Shown: piece by piece, positions 32,433 to 41,284 of the stretch
Numbering within the stretch: position 1 is the first letter of the stretch
Layout of the letters: the number at the start of each line of letters is the position of its first letter
Source: Nitrospiria bacterium
GTDB lineage: Bacteria > Nitrospirota > UBA9217
Direction of reading: 5' to 3'
Assembly: GCA_919902495.1 (NCBI GenBank)
Contig: CAKKRC010000014.1
Span: forward strand, 1 to 60,205
DNA: 60,205 nt
The notes under the pieces: generated by a model
What the model was told of the DNA's origin: nothing
The model's input: only the letters and a program-made list of their open reading frames with translations
Databases searched by the model: none
Translations under genes and position numbers: made by a program

Positions 32433-34097
32433 TCACATTCTCTCCGGCGCCGCAACACCCAGTATCTTGAGCGCGCTCTGGATGACCGTTTTCACCTGTT
32501 TCATGAGGAAGAGCCGTGCGCCGGTGCGCGCAAGGTCCTCGGTGATGATCCGGTGCTTGAAATAGTAATTATGGAGCAGCCCGGCCAAATCTTGTAGAAA
32601 GAACGTGATCCGGTGCGGTTCATACGCCAGCGCCGCCTCTTCGATCATCTCGGGATACTTCGCCAGCGCCTTGATGATGTTCTGCTCTTCCTCGACGTCG
32701 AGGAGGTCAATCTGCACGGCGTCCCTGCCCGGGACCGGGATGTTCCTTGTTTCGACCTCGCGGAACACGCTCGCGATCCTCGCGTGGGCGTACTGCACGT
32801 AATAGACAGGGTTCTCCCGGGACTGTTCCTTGGCGATGTCGAGGTCGAAGTCCAGATGGCTGTCGGTCTTCCGCGTCAGGAAGATGTACCGCGCCACGTC
32901 GGCGCCGACGTCCTGGACCACGTCGCGCAGCGTCACGAAATTCCCCGCCCGCTTGGACATGGGCACTGGCTGGCCGTGGCGTAATATCGAAACGAGCTGC
33001 ACGAGCAGCACATGGAGCGAATCTTTCGGATGGCCGAAGGCCTGGATCACGGCCTGCACCCGCGGGATGTAGCCGTGGTGGTCGGCGCCCCAGATGTTCA
33101 CGAGCTGCGTGAAGCCCCGCGCCAGCTTGTTGCGATGATAGGCGATGTCAGACGCGAGGTAGGTGTACTCGCCGTCCTTCTTCACCACCACCCGGTCCTT
33201 GTCGTCGCCGAAGGCGGTGGACCTGAGCCACTGCGCCCCGTCCTGGTCGTATAGATATCCCCGCTCCCGGAGCTCGGCGATGGACCTCTGCACCGAGTTG
33301 TCGGCGAGCAGGGTCTTCTCGCTGAACCAGACATCGAACCGCACGCCGAAGGCTTCCAGGTCGGTCCGGATATCGGCAAGCATGGCGTCCTTGCCGAAAT
33401 CGGTGAAGATCGCCGCGCACTCTTCAAGGGGCTTGTTCAGGAACGTGTTGCCATGGACCTTGATGAGGTCCTGCGCCACCTCGGCGATGTACTCGCCATG
33501 ATAGCCGTCCTCGGGGAACGCGACGTTATTGCCCAGCGCCTGCTGGTACCGCGCATACAAGGACTGCGCGAGAAGCCGTACCTGCCTGCCCGCGTCGTTG
33601 ATATAGAATTCCCGCTGGACATCGTAGCCTACGGCTGCCAAAAGATTGGCGAGCGCGTCGCCGACCGCAGCGCCCCTGCCGTGGCCCACGTGGAGCGGTC
33701 CCGTTGGGTTCGCGCTCACGAACTCCACCTGGACCCGCTCCCCTTTGCCGATGTCCTTAAGGCCGTACTCGTGGGCCTCGGCATCGATGTCAAAGAGCGT
33801 CTTGCGCCAGCGGTCCTGCTTCAGGAAAAAATTGATGAAACCCGGTCCCGCGATCTCGGTCTTCGCGATGATACCTTCCTCGTCCTGGATGTTCGCCAGG
33901 ACGATCTCGGCGATCTTGCGCGGCGGCTTGCCCTCGATCTTCGCCATCGCGAGGGCGAACGTCGACGACATATCGCCGTGGTTCTTGTCCTTCGGGGTTT
34001 CCAGCGTGATGACCGGCTGGGTGTCGAGCTTCAGTTCGCCCTTGCTCTTTGCCCGGGCAAGGGCTTCGAGGAGGATCTCCGTGAGTGTTTGTTTCAT
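32433..34097 (-). CDS. argS: Arginyl-tRNA synthetase
   Basis: ArgRS charges tRNA-Arg. It is 554 residues from the ATG at 34097. The N-terminal additional domain (1-110) is followed by the class I HVGHG signature near 125 in NPTGPLHVGHGRGAAVGDAL, the KMSK-equivalent MSKRAG near 375 and the DALR anticodon-binding domain at the C-terminus (ALAYEPHRITFFLQDLAGLL). All catalytic motifs are intact. It heads the argS-tgt-yajC-secDF cluster. Confidence 0.97.
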   Translation of the reverse strand: MKQTLTEILLEALARAKSKGELKLDTQPVITLETPKDKNHGDMSSTFALAMAKIEGKPPRKIAEIVLANIQDEEGIIAKTEIAGPGFINFFLKQDRWRKTLFDIDAEAHEYGLKDIGKGERVQVEFVSANPTGPLHVGHGRGAAVGDALANLLAAVGYDVQREFYINDAGRQVRLLAQSLYARYQQALGNNVAFPEDGYHGEYIAEVAQDLIKVHGNTFLNKPLEECAAIFTDFGKDAMLADIRTDLEAFGVRFDVWFSEKTLLADNSVQRSIAELRERGYLYDQDGAQWLRSTAFGDDKDRVVVKKDGEYTYLASDIAYHRNKLARGFTQLVNIWGADHHGYIPRVQAVIQAFGHPKDSLHVLLVQLVSILRHGQPVPMSKRAGNFVTLRDVVQDVGADVARYIFLTRKTDSHLDFDLDIAKEQSRENPVYYVQYAHARIASVFREVETRNIPVPGRDAVQIDLLDVEEEQNIIKALAKYPEMIEEAALAYEPHRITFFLQDLAGLLHNYYFKHRIITEDLARTGARLFLMKQVKTVIQSALKILGVAAPERM

Positions 34098-34123
34098 TGA
34101 ATCCAGGAGCAAGCGCATGCCCC

Positions 34124-34141
34124 GTCCCGCCTAGGCGGGAC
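34124..34141. other. Perfect 18-bp palindrome before argS
   Basis: GTCCCGCCTAGGCGGGAC is a perfect palindrome 27 bases before the argS ATG. A further nested hairpin, GAAGCTGC (34187-34194) with GCAGCTTC (34211-34218), lies upstream. They may be operator or leader structures. No T-box features were seen. Confidence 0.6.
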
Positions 34142-34327
34142 GTGGGACAGCGAGCGATTAGAATAAACGTCCGAACCTTGAGGATCGAAGCTGCGTGCAT
34201 CACGCAACGGGCAGCTTCAACTCCGCAGATTCTCTAAGGATTACAGGCTCGTAAGTATATCGTATGTAAATAAAAAGTCAATAGAATAATCCCCCATTTC
34301 CCTGTTTCGAGGGCATTTCCAGTATGT

Positions 34328-34333
34328 TATACT
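34328..34333 (+). promoter_or_regulatory. Candidate -10 box of the SpoU methyltransferase gene
   Basis: TATACT lies seven bases before the ATG at 34341, with no Shine-Dalgarno sequence between. If used, the transcript would be leaderless. The -35 region is poor (TTTCGA-like), so this is tentative. Confidence 0.4.
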
Positions 34334-34340
34334 CCTGACC

Positions 34341-35159
34341 ATGGAACGCACCTCACCCCATGCTCCGATCACGAGCAAAGAGAACAAGGCCGTCAGATAT
34401 CTTGCATCCCTGTCCGATCCCAAGGCCCGGAAGAAGGAGAAGGCCTTTCTGGTCGAGGGGCTCAAGATGGTCGAGGATGCGCTGCGGGACAAGCTCGGCG
34501 TGCAGCAGGTGATCGCGGCCCCTTCCCTTACCCAGCACCACGGGAAAGGAGTGCTCAAGCTCGCGGAAAGGAGCGGCGTCGAGATCCTCTGGATATCGGA
34601 GCGGCTGCTGGGCTCCCTGTCGGACAGCAAGACGCCCCAGCCGGTCATGGCGGTCGTGGGGATGCGGGAGCATTCCGAAGAAGCGCTGCTGGCCCATGAC
34701 GCAGGGCTCATTGTGATCGCCCACCATCTCCAGGACCCGGGCAACCTCGGCACGATCATCAGAACGGCCGAAGCGGTCGGCGCGTCAGGCGTCGCGGTCA
34801 CGCCGCACACCGTCGATGCGTACAATGGGAAGGCCATACGCGGATCGATGGGAAGCATCATGCGGGTCCCGGTCGTGAAAGTGCAGAACGAACACGATTT
34901 CGTCAAGATCTGCAAGGAGCGGGGATTTCAGACAGTAGCGCTGGAATTGAACGGCAGGAAGACGCCCTTCGAACTGGACCTCACCCTGCCGACGGTCATC
35001 ATGCTGGGCCAGGAAAGCTCCGGATTGTCGGCGGAGGAACTTGTAGATTTCGACCACCGCGTCCGCATCCCCATGGCCGAAACGATAGACTCGCTGAACG
35101 TGGCGACCTCGGCTGCGGTGTTCCTCTATGAAGCTATGCGGCAAAGGATGAAGGGGTAA
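34341..35159 (+). CDS. TrmH/SpoU family RNA 2'-O-methyltransferase
   Basis: It methylates a ribose 2'-OH in rRNA or tRNA using SAM. The 272 residues have an N-terminal RNA-binding domain (1-100, with KEKAFLVEGLKMVEDAL) and the SPOUT knot with all three motifs: QDPGNLGTIIRTAEA near 136, VIMLGQESSGL near 220 and SLNVATSAAVFLYEA near 253. Target base is not predictable. It is divergent from argS. Confidence 0.95.
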   Translation: MERTSPHAPITSKENKAVRYLASLSDPKARKKEKAFLVEGLKMVEDALRDKLGVQQVIAAPSLTQHHGKGVLKLAERSGVEILWISERLLGSLSDSKTPQPVMAVVGMREHSEEALLAHDAGLIVIAHHLQDPGNLGTIIRTAEAVGASGVAVTPHTVDAYNGKAIRGSMGSIMRVPVVKVQNEHDFVKICKERGFQTVALELNGRKTPFELDLTLPTVIMLGQESSGLSAEELVDFDHRVRIPMAETIDSLNVATSAAVFLYEAMRQRMKG

Positions 35160-35229
35160 TATTTACGCGAACCTGCCTGTAGCGCCGATTCCCGCCCAGA
35201 GACCCATCGTTGTTCGCTATTTTACCATC

Positions 35230-35784
35230 TCAATGCGAAAAGCGGTTCTGCAGCGTCCGGACAAATGCGCGGTCGGCCCGTGAAGAGACCATCTCGAGCG
35301 GTGAATGCCCGCGCTTTCCCGCCCGGTAGAACATCACCGCGAGGAGCACCCCGGTGATCATGAAGTTCTGCCAACCATTGAGCGGCCACTGGCCGCTCCA
35401 GACATATTCATGGTCCGAGAGGGGCCAGAAGTACGGCACGGCCCAGAAGTCGTCCCCAAAACCCCGGGCCCCGAGGATGTCCCCGAGCAGATGGAGATGG
35501 AAGCTCACGAACATGAGCGCGGCGACGAGCCGCTTCCGGACCCCGAACAGAAGCCCGCATGCAGCGACCAGAAGGCCGAAGAACAGATTATGGCCGAAGA
35601 CATGATGGTATCGCTGGTAGAATTCGAAATTGCCGCTCCGCGAGACGAGGTCCCAGAGCACGCCCATGCCGTCGATGTCGGGGACAACGCCGGCCAGCGT
35701 GATCGCCGCCCGTTCCCGGGGCGTAAGCGAAGTATCCGTGCCGGCAACGGTCCATCCGAGCAAAATATGCGTCAACGGACTCAT
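35230..35784 (-). CDS. YdjM/PF04307 membrane-associated metal-dependent hydrolase
   Basis: The 184 residues have four hydrophobic segments and the family's metal-site pattern: SPLTHILLGW, VVPDIDG, RYHHVFGHNLFFG and FHLHLLGDIL. GGAGTGTCC precedes the ATG at 35784, which is preferred to a GTG six bases upstream. It may be the last gene of the minus-strand cluster that runs from 38.4 kb. Substrate unknown. Confidence 0.88.
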   Translation of the reverse strand: MSPLTHILLGWTVAGTDTSLTPRERAAITLAGVVPDIDGMGVLWDLVSRSGNFEFYQRYHHVFGHNLFFGLLVAACGLLFGVRKRLVAALMFVSFHLHLLGDILGARGFGDDFWAVPYFWPLSDHEYVWSGQWPLNGWQNFMITGVLLAVMFYRAGKRGHSPLEMVSSRADRAFVRTLQNRFSH

Positions 35785-35849
35785 GGACACTCCTTATTCA
35801 TTCTTACATATGGAAAGAACCGACCAAAGCAGTGGTGTTACGTTTGGTT

Positions 35850-36311
35850 TTAGTGGCACTTATCCCCTCTTTTAATGAGAGCGGCAAGGTCCCGAAGTGA
35901 ACCTTTGTAATACCATATTGCTCCGCAAATGAAATAGAGCGCGGACGACACTTTGAAATTCTCCCACCTGAGCATTTCGTTTCCCATGGCCGTATGATAG
36001 AGCCAATACACCCAATCGACGGCAACCAGCGCCGGTAAAAATGCAGCCAGTATCTGCAATGGCCATCCGCGCGGCCGGTATCGTACGGCGTTGAATAGTA
36101 CGCCCAGGCTCCATGGAGCGCAGAGATACGCAAGCCCTCCCATGATCAGGCTTATGCCAATGTCCCAATCTGAAATACCATAGGACAGCGCGCCATAGAA
36201 AAGCCAGGACATGCCGATACTCAATGTCGCGAGCTTCCAGGGACGGCGAAGTTCGAGGAAATATTGCTTATCGGGGAGAAAATTGTGCTGAAATTCTATC
36301 TCCGTCATCAT
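35850..36311 (-). CDS. Four-helix membrane protein of unknown function
   Basis: I do not recognise a family. The 153 residues show a hydrophilic start (MMTEIEFQHNFLPDKQYFLELRRP) and about four transmembrane helices (ATLSIGMSWLFYGALS, IGISLIMGGLAYLCAPW, LQILAAFLPALVAVDWVYWL, VSSALYFICGAIWYY). It ends with a charged tail. It follows the pilin-like-domain gene in the same direction with 22 bases between them. Confidence 0.72.
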   Translation of the reverse strand: MMTEIEFQHNFLPDKQYFLELRRPWKLATLSIGMSWLFYGALSYGISDWDIGISLIMGGLAYLCAPWSLGVLFNAVRYRPRGWPLQILAAFLPALVAVDWVYWLYHTAMGNEMLRWENFKVSSALYFICGAIWYYKGSLRDLAALIKRGDKCH

Positions 36312-36333
36312 TGTTCGTCCATATCCTTTTGCA

Positions 36334-37116
36334 TCACGGTTCCGCCGGAGTAAGTTCACCTTTGTAGGTAATAACAGCGACCGGATTCTTCAGTTTCCAT
36401 GAATCCGGTCCGGTCAGCCGTATACTGCCGGACGTAGCGGTCAGATCGGAGAAACACGTGATGTCCTTGCGCGTCACAAAGCCGGCCTTCACCAGGTCCT
36501 CGCACGTGACCACTTTGGCCTTCGGATGATCGAACAGATATATTTCCGCAGCGGTCTTGGCGTTCCTTGCCTCCGCGCTCAACTGCGCGACGCGTCCCTT
36601 ATTTCTCCAGTCGGGGTTGATGCCAGTCACTTCGTCGAGGTTGAGCAACGAGTAGCCGAAGAGGAGCAGGGTCAGCACAATAAGCATGATCCCGGCGATC
36701 TTGAGCCTTTTCGGGTTCGCGCCTTCAAGGTGCGCCGGCCGTGCCCCTTCCTTTTCGGCGTCCCTTGACCACTTTATCATCTTGACGCCCCGGCCGATCG
36801 CGTAGAGCGAAAATCCCGCTACGCCAAGGATCGATGACATGATGCCCGCAAAGAACAGTATAACCCCTGCGATGAATTCCAGGGTGTTCATGATCGTGCG
36901 CTTCACCTTCGACGGATACTTGGCATCATGAAGCCGCCTGACCACGCTGTAACCGCCGCCCGCAGAGGTCAGGGCCACGATCAAAATGACCAGAGAGAAG
37001 AGCGATACGACCGCGAGCGGTCCGGGTGCATTGTTCGCGAAGGCATGCGAGGCCGCCGCAAGGACAATGCAGAACGCGGATAACAACGGAGCCAGTCTTC
37101 TTTTGATATCGATCAT
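36334..37116 (-). CDS. Multi-TM protein with pilin-like C-terminal ectodomain
   Basis: No named family is recognised. The 260 residues have hydrophobic segments at about 9-28, 36-54, 80-107 and 138-156, then about 100 residues outside the membrane. From RVAQLSAEARNAKTAAEIYL on, that part looks like the amphipathic alpha-1 and ectodomain of type IV pilin-like proteins, with a Cys pair (VTCEDLVKAG, DITCF). It begins at an ATG overlapping the previous stop (TAATG). It is the middle gene of a cluster of five unknowns. Confidence 0.72.
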   Translation of the reverse strand: MIDIKRRLAPLLSAFCIVLAAASHAFANNAPGPLAVVSLFSLVILIVALTSAGGGYSVVRRLHDAKYPSKVKRTIMNTLEFIAGVILFFAGIMSSILGVAGFSLYAIGRGVKMIKWSRDAEKEGARPAHLEGANPKRLKIAGIMLIVLTLLLFGYSLLNLDEVTGINPDWRNKGRVAQLSAEARNAKTAAEIYLFDHPKAKVVTCEDLVKAGFVTRKDITCFSDLTATSGSIRLTGPDSWKLKNPVAVITYKGELTPAEP

Positions 37117-37628
37117 TAGTCCAGATACCCCCATTTCTTGGTCTCGAAATGATAGATCGGCCTGCCAAAAGGCGGGAACCGCACGAACATCAGATCGTGC
37201 TTAGTATCGCTTGCCGAATATCTGAAATTGCCGCTCGCAAAGGTATATTTGGCGGGCGGTACGTTGTTCAGGAATTCCGGCACAAGGTCGGATAATTTCG
37301 CAGGGTATGCCCCATGTTTATTTTTGTAGTTCTCGCACGCGGTTATGATCATTCCGGCATGCTTCATGGCAACGCGATTATTGAGATCGTTCGATCCCTG
37401 CACCATGAGGGCCATGACTGCATAGATCACCGCGATAATGGTCCTCCTCTTAAGGAACTCCCGTTCCTTTTTAAATATCATCATCGCGCCCATTACTGCC
37501 AACGAGACAAGCGCGACGAACAATATACCGGCAGAGAGCACTCCCTGGTTCAGGATAAAAGCGTCAAGCACAAATAACGACAGGGCAATTATTGAATGCT
37601 TCCTGATGCCCGGGAGTTTTTTATCCAT
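37116..37628 (-). CDS. Membrane protein with pseudopilin-like ectodomain
   Basis: The 170 residues carry three hydrophobic helices (HSIIALSLFVLDAFILN, SAGILFVALVSLAVMGAMMIF, TIIAVIYAVMALMVQG), then a soluble domain starting MKHAGMIITACENYKNKHGAYPAKLSDLVPEFL-type. That pattern is typical of GspG-like pseudopilin ectodomains, but there is no prepilin peptidase site. GGAGGAGG precedes the ATG at 37628. It overlaps the upstream gene by eight bases. Confidence 0.73.
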   Translation of the reverse strand: MDKKLPGIRKHSIIALSLFVLDAFILNQGVLSAGILFVALVSLAVMGAMMIFKKEREFLKRRTIIAVIYAVMALMVQGSNDLNNRVAMKHAGMIITACENYKNKHGAYPAKLSDLVPEFLNNVPPAKYTFASGNFRYSASDTKHDLMFVRFPPFGRPIYHFETKKWGYLD

Positions 37629-38214
37629 CTTTCCTCCTCCAGGTAAATTGCCAGTCCTTGTCCGGCATGAAGCCGGTCTTATGGAAACCCGGCGCCTTGC
37701 CGGGGAGATCGAGCGGATAATTTGACGATACGATGATCGCACCATGGGGATACAGGGTATAGACGCCGCGTTCGAGCGGCCTGCCCCAAGGCTGGGTGGT
37801 CTTCAGGATATACGTGGCGCTCATCCCCCCGGCCTTCTGGCGGTAGGTCACCCGTATCTCCGCCTCCTCGTGAGCGGCGAAGGATACGTCAAAACCCGTG
37901 CTTCCGAAGAGATGTCTCAGTCGAATGTCCTCTTTTCCCGGCGTCCGGCGCTCGACATGGACGTCCACCGGCTCCGGATGGTCTTTGTCGATGGGGAATG
38001 GGATGGTGAAGCCCTGCGCTACCGGGAAGGGAAAGGGATTCTTATAGAGATAATACCCGTCGACCACTATTTCATCCGGATATATGTGCACGTCTATCCG
38101 CTCGGACGTGAACTGGACCGTCGGGAGGACACCGGAGGCGAACGGCAGGACCGCGGCGATGAACAGCAGCGATACGGCAGGGAAAGAAAAAAGGACAGGT
38201 CTCTTTAATCTCAT
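37621..38214 (-). CDS. Secreted beta-rich protein of unknown function
   Basis: The 197 residues have a signal peptide or anchor (VLFSFPAVSLLFIAAVLPFASG) and a mature part rich in strands with YYLYKNPFPFPVAQGFTIPFP, VHVERRTPG and EEAEIRVTYRQ. No family is recognised. The ATG at 38214 follows AAGGGG. It is the second gene of the unknown cluster and overlaps the next one. Confidence 0.72.
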   Translation of the reverse strand: MRLKRPVLFSFPAVSLLFIAAVLPFASGVLPTVQFTSERIDVHIYPDEIVVDGYYLYKNPFPFPVAQGFTIPFPIDKDHPEPVDVHVERRTPGKEDIRLRHLFGSTGFDVSFAAHEEAEIRVTYRQKAGGMSATYILKTTQPWGRPLERGVYTLYPHGAIIVSSNYPLDLPGKAPGFHKTGFMPDKDWQFTWRRKDG

Positions 38215-38235
38215 CGGCACCCCTTTTGGACCGTC

Positions 38236-38445
38236 CTATCCGAAGATGGCGCTGTAGATCCACTTGATCAACGCCAGCAACATCAGCACCCCGATGAGCA
38301 GAATGGCGATGTCCAACTGAATGCCGAGGAAGCGCGTGCCGCGCTGTTTCTCCTTGCGGTCAAGCCAGAAATATATCCCGAATACGGCCAGCACCGGAAC
38401 GATCACGATCATCCATATCATTACCATGCCCCAATCGATATGCAT
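38236..38445 (-). CDS. Small two-helix membrane protein
   Basis: The 69 residues have two transmembrane helices (about 9-27 and 42-62) joined by a basic loop (DRKEKQRGTRF). AGAGGTG precedes the ATG at 38445. It heads the cluster of unknown membrane and secreted proteins that continues to 35850 or 35230. No family is recognised. Confidence 0.65.
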   Translation of the reverse strand: MHIDWGMVMIWMIVIVPVLAVFGIYFWLDRKEKQRGTRFLGIQLDIAILLIGVLMLLALIKWIYSAIFG

Positions 38446-38713
38446 CAAAGCACCTCTTGCTCAAAATACCACCACGCCGCCGCGCTCTGCCGAGTCGGCT
38501 CTCACCGCCTTCCAGACGCGTCTACTGGCTTTTCAATTGTTCAATCCTGCGAATTGGGATCCCCCGGCTCCTGCCGGTGGGGGCTCCACTCGCTGCGTTA
38601 AAAAAACATAGGGCTATGCGACAATAATTGGCGGGGAACATACTTTGACGCATTCTTCGAATCGAATGCGGAGGTCTTAACGGAAGCACGGCGAGTCGTC
38701 CCGAACCAGACAA

Positions 38714-39196
38714 CTACCTCCCGAACCGCTTCCGCAGCTTTTCCACGACCCCTCTTGGAACGAGGCTGGACACGTCGCCGCCATAGCTCGCTGCTTCCTT
38801 CACGATGGTCGAGGTAATGAAGGAATACTCCTCGTTGGGCATCATAAAGACCGTTTCGATATTGTTATCCAGTCTCCGGTTCATGAGGGCCATCTGCATC
38901 TCGTGCTCGAAATCCGACACCGCGCGCAGGCCGCGGATGATCGCCACTGCCTTTCGTTCCTTGACGTAATCGACAAGAAGCCCGTCAAATCCTTCGATCA
39001 CCAGGTTCCGGTATCCCTTGGTCGCCTTTTTGAACATGGCGATGCGTTCGCTGAGCTCGAACAAGGGCTGCTTTTTTGGATTGGCCGCAACCGCCACGAT
39101 GACACTGTCGAACATCCGGAGGCTCCGCTCCGCAAGATCGACATGGCCGTTGGTAACGGGATCGAAGGTGCCGGGATAGACCGCAATTCGTTTCAT
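38714..39196 (-). CDS. coaD: Phosphopantetheine adenylyltransferase
   Basis: CoaD makes dephospho-CoA from phosphopantetheine and ATP. The 160 residues match the family, with YPGTFDPVTNGHVDL (T/HxGH) at the N-terminus, IRGLRAVSDFEHEMQMAL-type near 90 and YSFITSTIVKE near 125. All key residues are present. It follows rsmD by two bases, the usual rsmD-coaD pairing. Confidence 0.97.
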   Translation of the reverse strand: MKRIAVYPGTFDPVTNGHVDLAERSLRMFDSVIVAVAANPKKQPLFELSERIAMFKKATKGYRNLVIEGFDGLLVDYVKERKAVAIIRGLRAVSDFEHEMQMALMNRRLDNNIETVFMMPNEEYSFITSTIVKEAASYGGDVSSLVPRGVVEKLRKRFGR

Positions 39197-39198
39197 CG

Positions 39199-39245
39199 TT
39201 ACTCCTCCTGACTCCTGACCTCTGACCCCTGGCTCCTGACGCCTG
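39199..39245. repeat. AGTCAGGAG-word repeat inside the rsmD 3' end
   Basis: CTCCTGACTCCTGACC, CCCCTGGCTCCTGACGCC repeats overlap the last 15 codons and the stop codon of rsmD. It resembles one half of the palindrome at 32341-32428. Confidence 0.7.
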
Positions 39246-39777
39246 CCTTATAGAACGCCAGCACCGTATCTCCGTACCGCGCCTCGCGCTCCAGCGTCAG
39301 CTCCCCTGCCGTACCGGGAGACGGCTGTTTCCTGAAATGCTCGGCGATGACGATGGCCTCCGGCTTGAGCAGACCCGAACCGGCGACCAGTTGCAGCAGC
39401 GGCAGCATCTCCATGGAATAGGGCGGATCGAGGAACACGAAATCGTAGGGGCCGGTGCGCTTTTTGAGGAAGGGCTCGACTTTGGACAGCACCACCTCGG
39501 CCCGATCATCGAACCCGGCCAGTTCGATATTGTGCCTGACCACGTCCAGGGACTCCCGGTCGCCGTCCACGAAGACCACGCGCAAAGCGCCGCGGCTCAG
39601 GGCCTCAATGCCGACCCCTCCTGCCCCGGCAAAGAGATCGAGGAAGGACGCCCCCGGGACCCCGTCGCCCAGGATGTTGAACAGGGCCTGCTTCACCTTG
39701 TCCGACGTGGGCCTGACCTTCTCCCCCGCCGGAACTTTGAGCTTTCTCCCCCTGCCTGTGCCTCCCGTGATCCGCAT
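39199..39777 (-). CDS. rsmD: 16S rRNA m2G966 methyltransferase RsmD
   Basis: RsmD methylates G966 of 16S rRNA. The 192 residues have RITGGTGRGRKL, VRPTSDKVKQALFN, FLDLFAGAGGVGIEALSRGA and the catalytic FLDPPYSME. The enzyme fold ends near DTVLAFYK (residue about 175). The last 15 residues, GVRSQGSEVRSQEE-like, are encoded by an AGTCAGGAG-word repeat and look like an addition from a repeat insertion. coaD follows. Confidence 0.96.
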   Translation of the reverse strand: MRITGGTGRGRKLKVPAGEKVRPTSDKVKQALFNILGDGVPGASFLDLFAGAGGVGIEALSRGALRVVFVDGDRESLDVVRHNIELAGFDDRAEVVLSKVEPFLKKRTGPYDFVFLDPPYSMEMLPLLQLVAGSGLLKPEAIVIAEHFRKQPSPGTAGELTLEREARYGDTVLAFYKAGVRSQGSEVRSQEE

Positions 39778-39915
39778 GTTCTCCTGTTTTCCGATGCTAC
39801 AGAAAAAGCCCGGTCAAGTCAAGGGCTTCTTGACAGCGGCGTTCAATACGGATATACTTTTTTCGTCACGCCTGCGCGGTCTCTATCTCATCACGAGTGG
39901 GAGCTCTCCACACCA

Positions 39916-41265
39916 ATGCGAACGACCATTGCCAAGATCATCATTTCACTCTCCCTGCTGCTGGTCCTCATCGGCCTGGCCGGCATCGCTTTGTCCGCGG
40001 CTCCGTCGAAAGCGGTAAAGACGTCTCCCACCGCCACGCCGCCGATCTCTCCCGCCCGCACGGTGATGCTGATCACGATCGATGCGCCCATCACGCCGGT
40101 CGTTGCCGAATACATCATCAGGTCCATCGATACCGCCGAGAAGGACGATGCCGAGGCCATCATCATCCAGCTCAATACGCCCGGCGGGCTCGTGGACTCC
40201 ACCAATGAGATCATCATGAAGATGATGTCCTCGGCGGTCCCGACCGTCGTCTACGTCGCCCCCAGCGGCGGCAGGGCGGCCTCTGCCGGCGTGTTCATCA
40301 CTTTGGCGGCGAACATCGCGGCCATGGCGCCAACGACGCACATCGGCGCCGCATCGCCGGTCCAGATGCAGGGAGAGATGGACAAGACCATGTCCAAAAA
40401 GGTGACCAACGACCTTGCCGCCATGATCCGGGGCATCGCCGAAAAGCGCGGCAGGAACGCCAAATGGGCGGAGGAAGCGGTCCGCAAGAGCGTGTCCATC
40501 ACCGAGACCGAGGCGCTCAAGCTCGGGGTCATCGACCTGATCGCATCGGACATCACCACGCTCGTCAAGAAGATCGACGGCAGGACGGTGGATGTGGTCC
40601 TCGGGAAAAGAACGATCAAGACCGCTGACGCAGTCGTAAAAGAGCACCCCATGGGGCTCCGGTACAAGCTCCTGGGCATCATCAGCAACCCGAACATCGC
40701 CTACATCCTCATGATCCTGGGCTTCTACGGCCTCTACTTCGAACTGTCGAATCCCGGCGCCATCTTCCCCGGCGTGGCGGGCGCCATCTGCCTCATCCTC
40801 GCCTTCTATGCCCTCCAGACCCTGCCCATCAACTACGCGGGGCTCATGCTCATCGTCCTCGCCATCATACTCTTCATCGCCGAGGCATTCATCACCAGCC
40901 ACGGCGTTCTGGGTATCGGGGGCGTCGTCGCCATGCTGTTTGGTTCGCTCATGCTGATCGACTCGCCCGATCCGTCGCTCCGGATCTCCTGGGTAGTGAT
41001 CATCCCCGTGGTGGCGGCATCGTCGCTCCTGTTCATCATCACGGTGACCGTTGCAGTCCGCGCTCAACGAAGCAGGGTGGACACGGGCAAGGAAGGGCTT
41101 ATCGGCATGCATGCCGAGGCCAGGACCGACGTCAACGGGGACGGACAGGTGTTCCTGCGGGGTGAGTACTGGAACGCAAGGAGCGACGAGCACATCGCAA
41201 AGGGTGAAAAGGTCACGGTTGTGGCAGTGGAAGGGTTAAGGCTGACAGTGAAAAAGCAGGGATAG
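39916..41265 (+). CDS. NfeD-family membrane-bound serine protease (ClpP-class)
   Basis: Long NfeD proteins are membrane proteases that cleave stomatin-type proteins. It is 449 residues from the ATG at 39916, with a signal anchor (about 7-27) and a ClpP-like domain (about 45-215). The nucleophile Ser lies in GGRAASAGVFITLAA and the catalytic Lys in the DKTMSKKVTNDLA region. Four or five transmembrane helices (about 255-385) follow, then the C-terminal OB-fold (about 395-445). The slipin encoded next is its likely partner. Confidence 0.94.
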   Translation: MRTTIAKIIISLSLLLVLIGLAGIALSAAPSKAVKTSPTATPPISPARTVMLITIDAPITPVVAEYIIRSIDTAEKDDAEAIIIQLNTPGGLVDSTNEIIMKMMSSAVPTVVYVAPSGGRAASAGVFITLAANIAAMAPTTHIGAASPVQMQGEMDKTMSKKVTNDLAAMIRGIAEKRGRNAKWAEEAVRKSVSITETEALKLGVIDLIASDITTLVKKIDGRTVDVVLGKRTIKTADAVVKEHPMGLRYKLLGIISNPNIAYILMILGFYGLYFELSNPGAIFPGVAGAICLILAFYALQTLPINYAGLMLIVLAIILFIAEAFITSHGVLGIGGVVAMLFGSLMLIDSPDPSLRISWVVIIPVVAASSLLFIITVTVAVRAQRSRVDTGKEGLIGMHAEARTDVNGDGQVFLRGEYWNARSDEHIAKGEKVTVVAVEGLRLTVKKQG

Positions 41266-41284
41266 CGGCCAAGGTCAACAGCAT

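Noticed and set aside
34098-34340. T-box or attenuator before argS
   Set aside because: Hairpins are present, but there is no T-box core sequence, specifier loop or T-run ahead of the start.
38449-38713. Small gene or ncRNA between coaD and the unknown operon
   Set aside because: Only a GGATCCCCC/GGGGGCTCC-type hairpin near 38570 is seen. No coding frame with a ribosome binding site or clear RNA structure could be supported.
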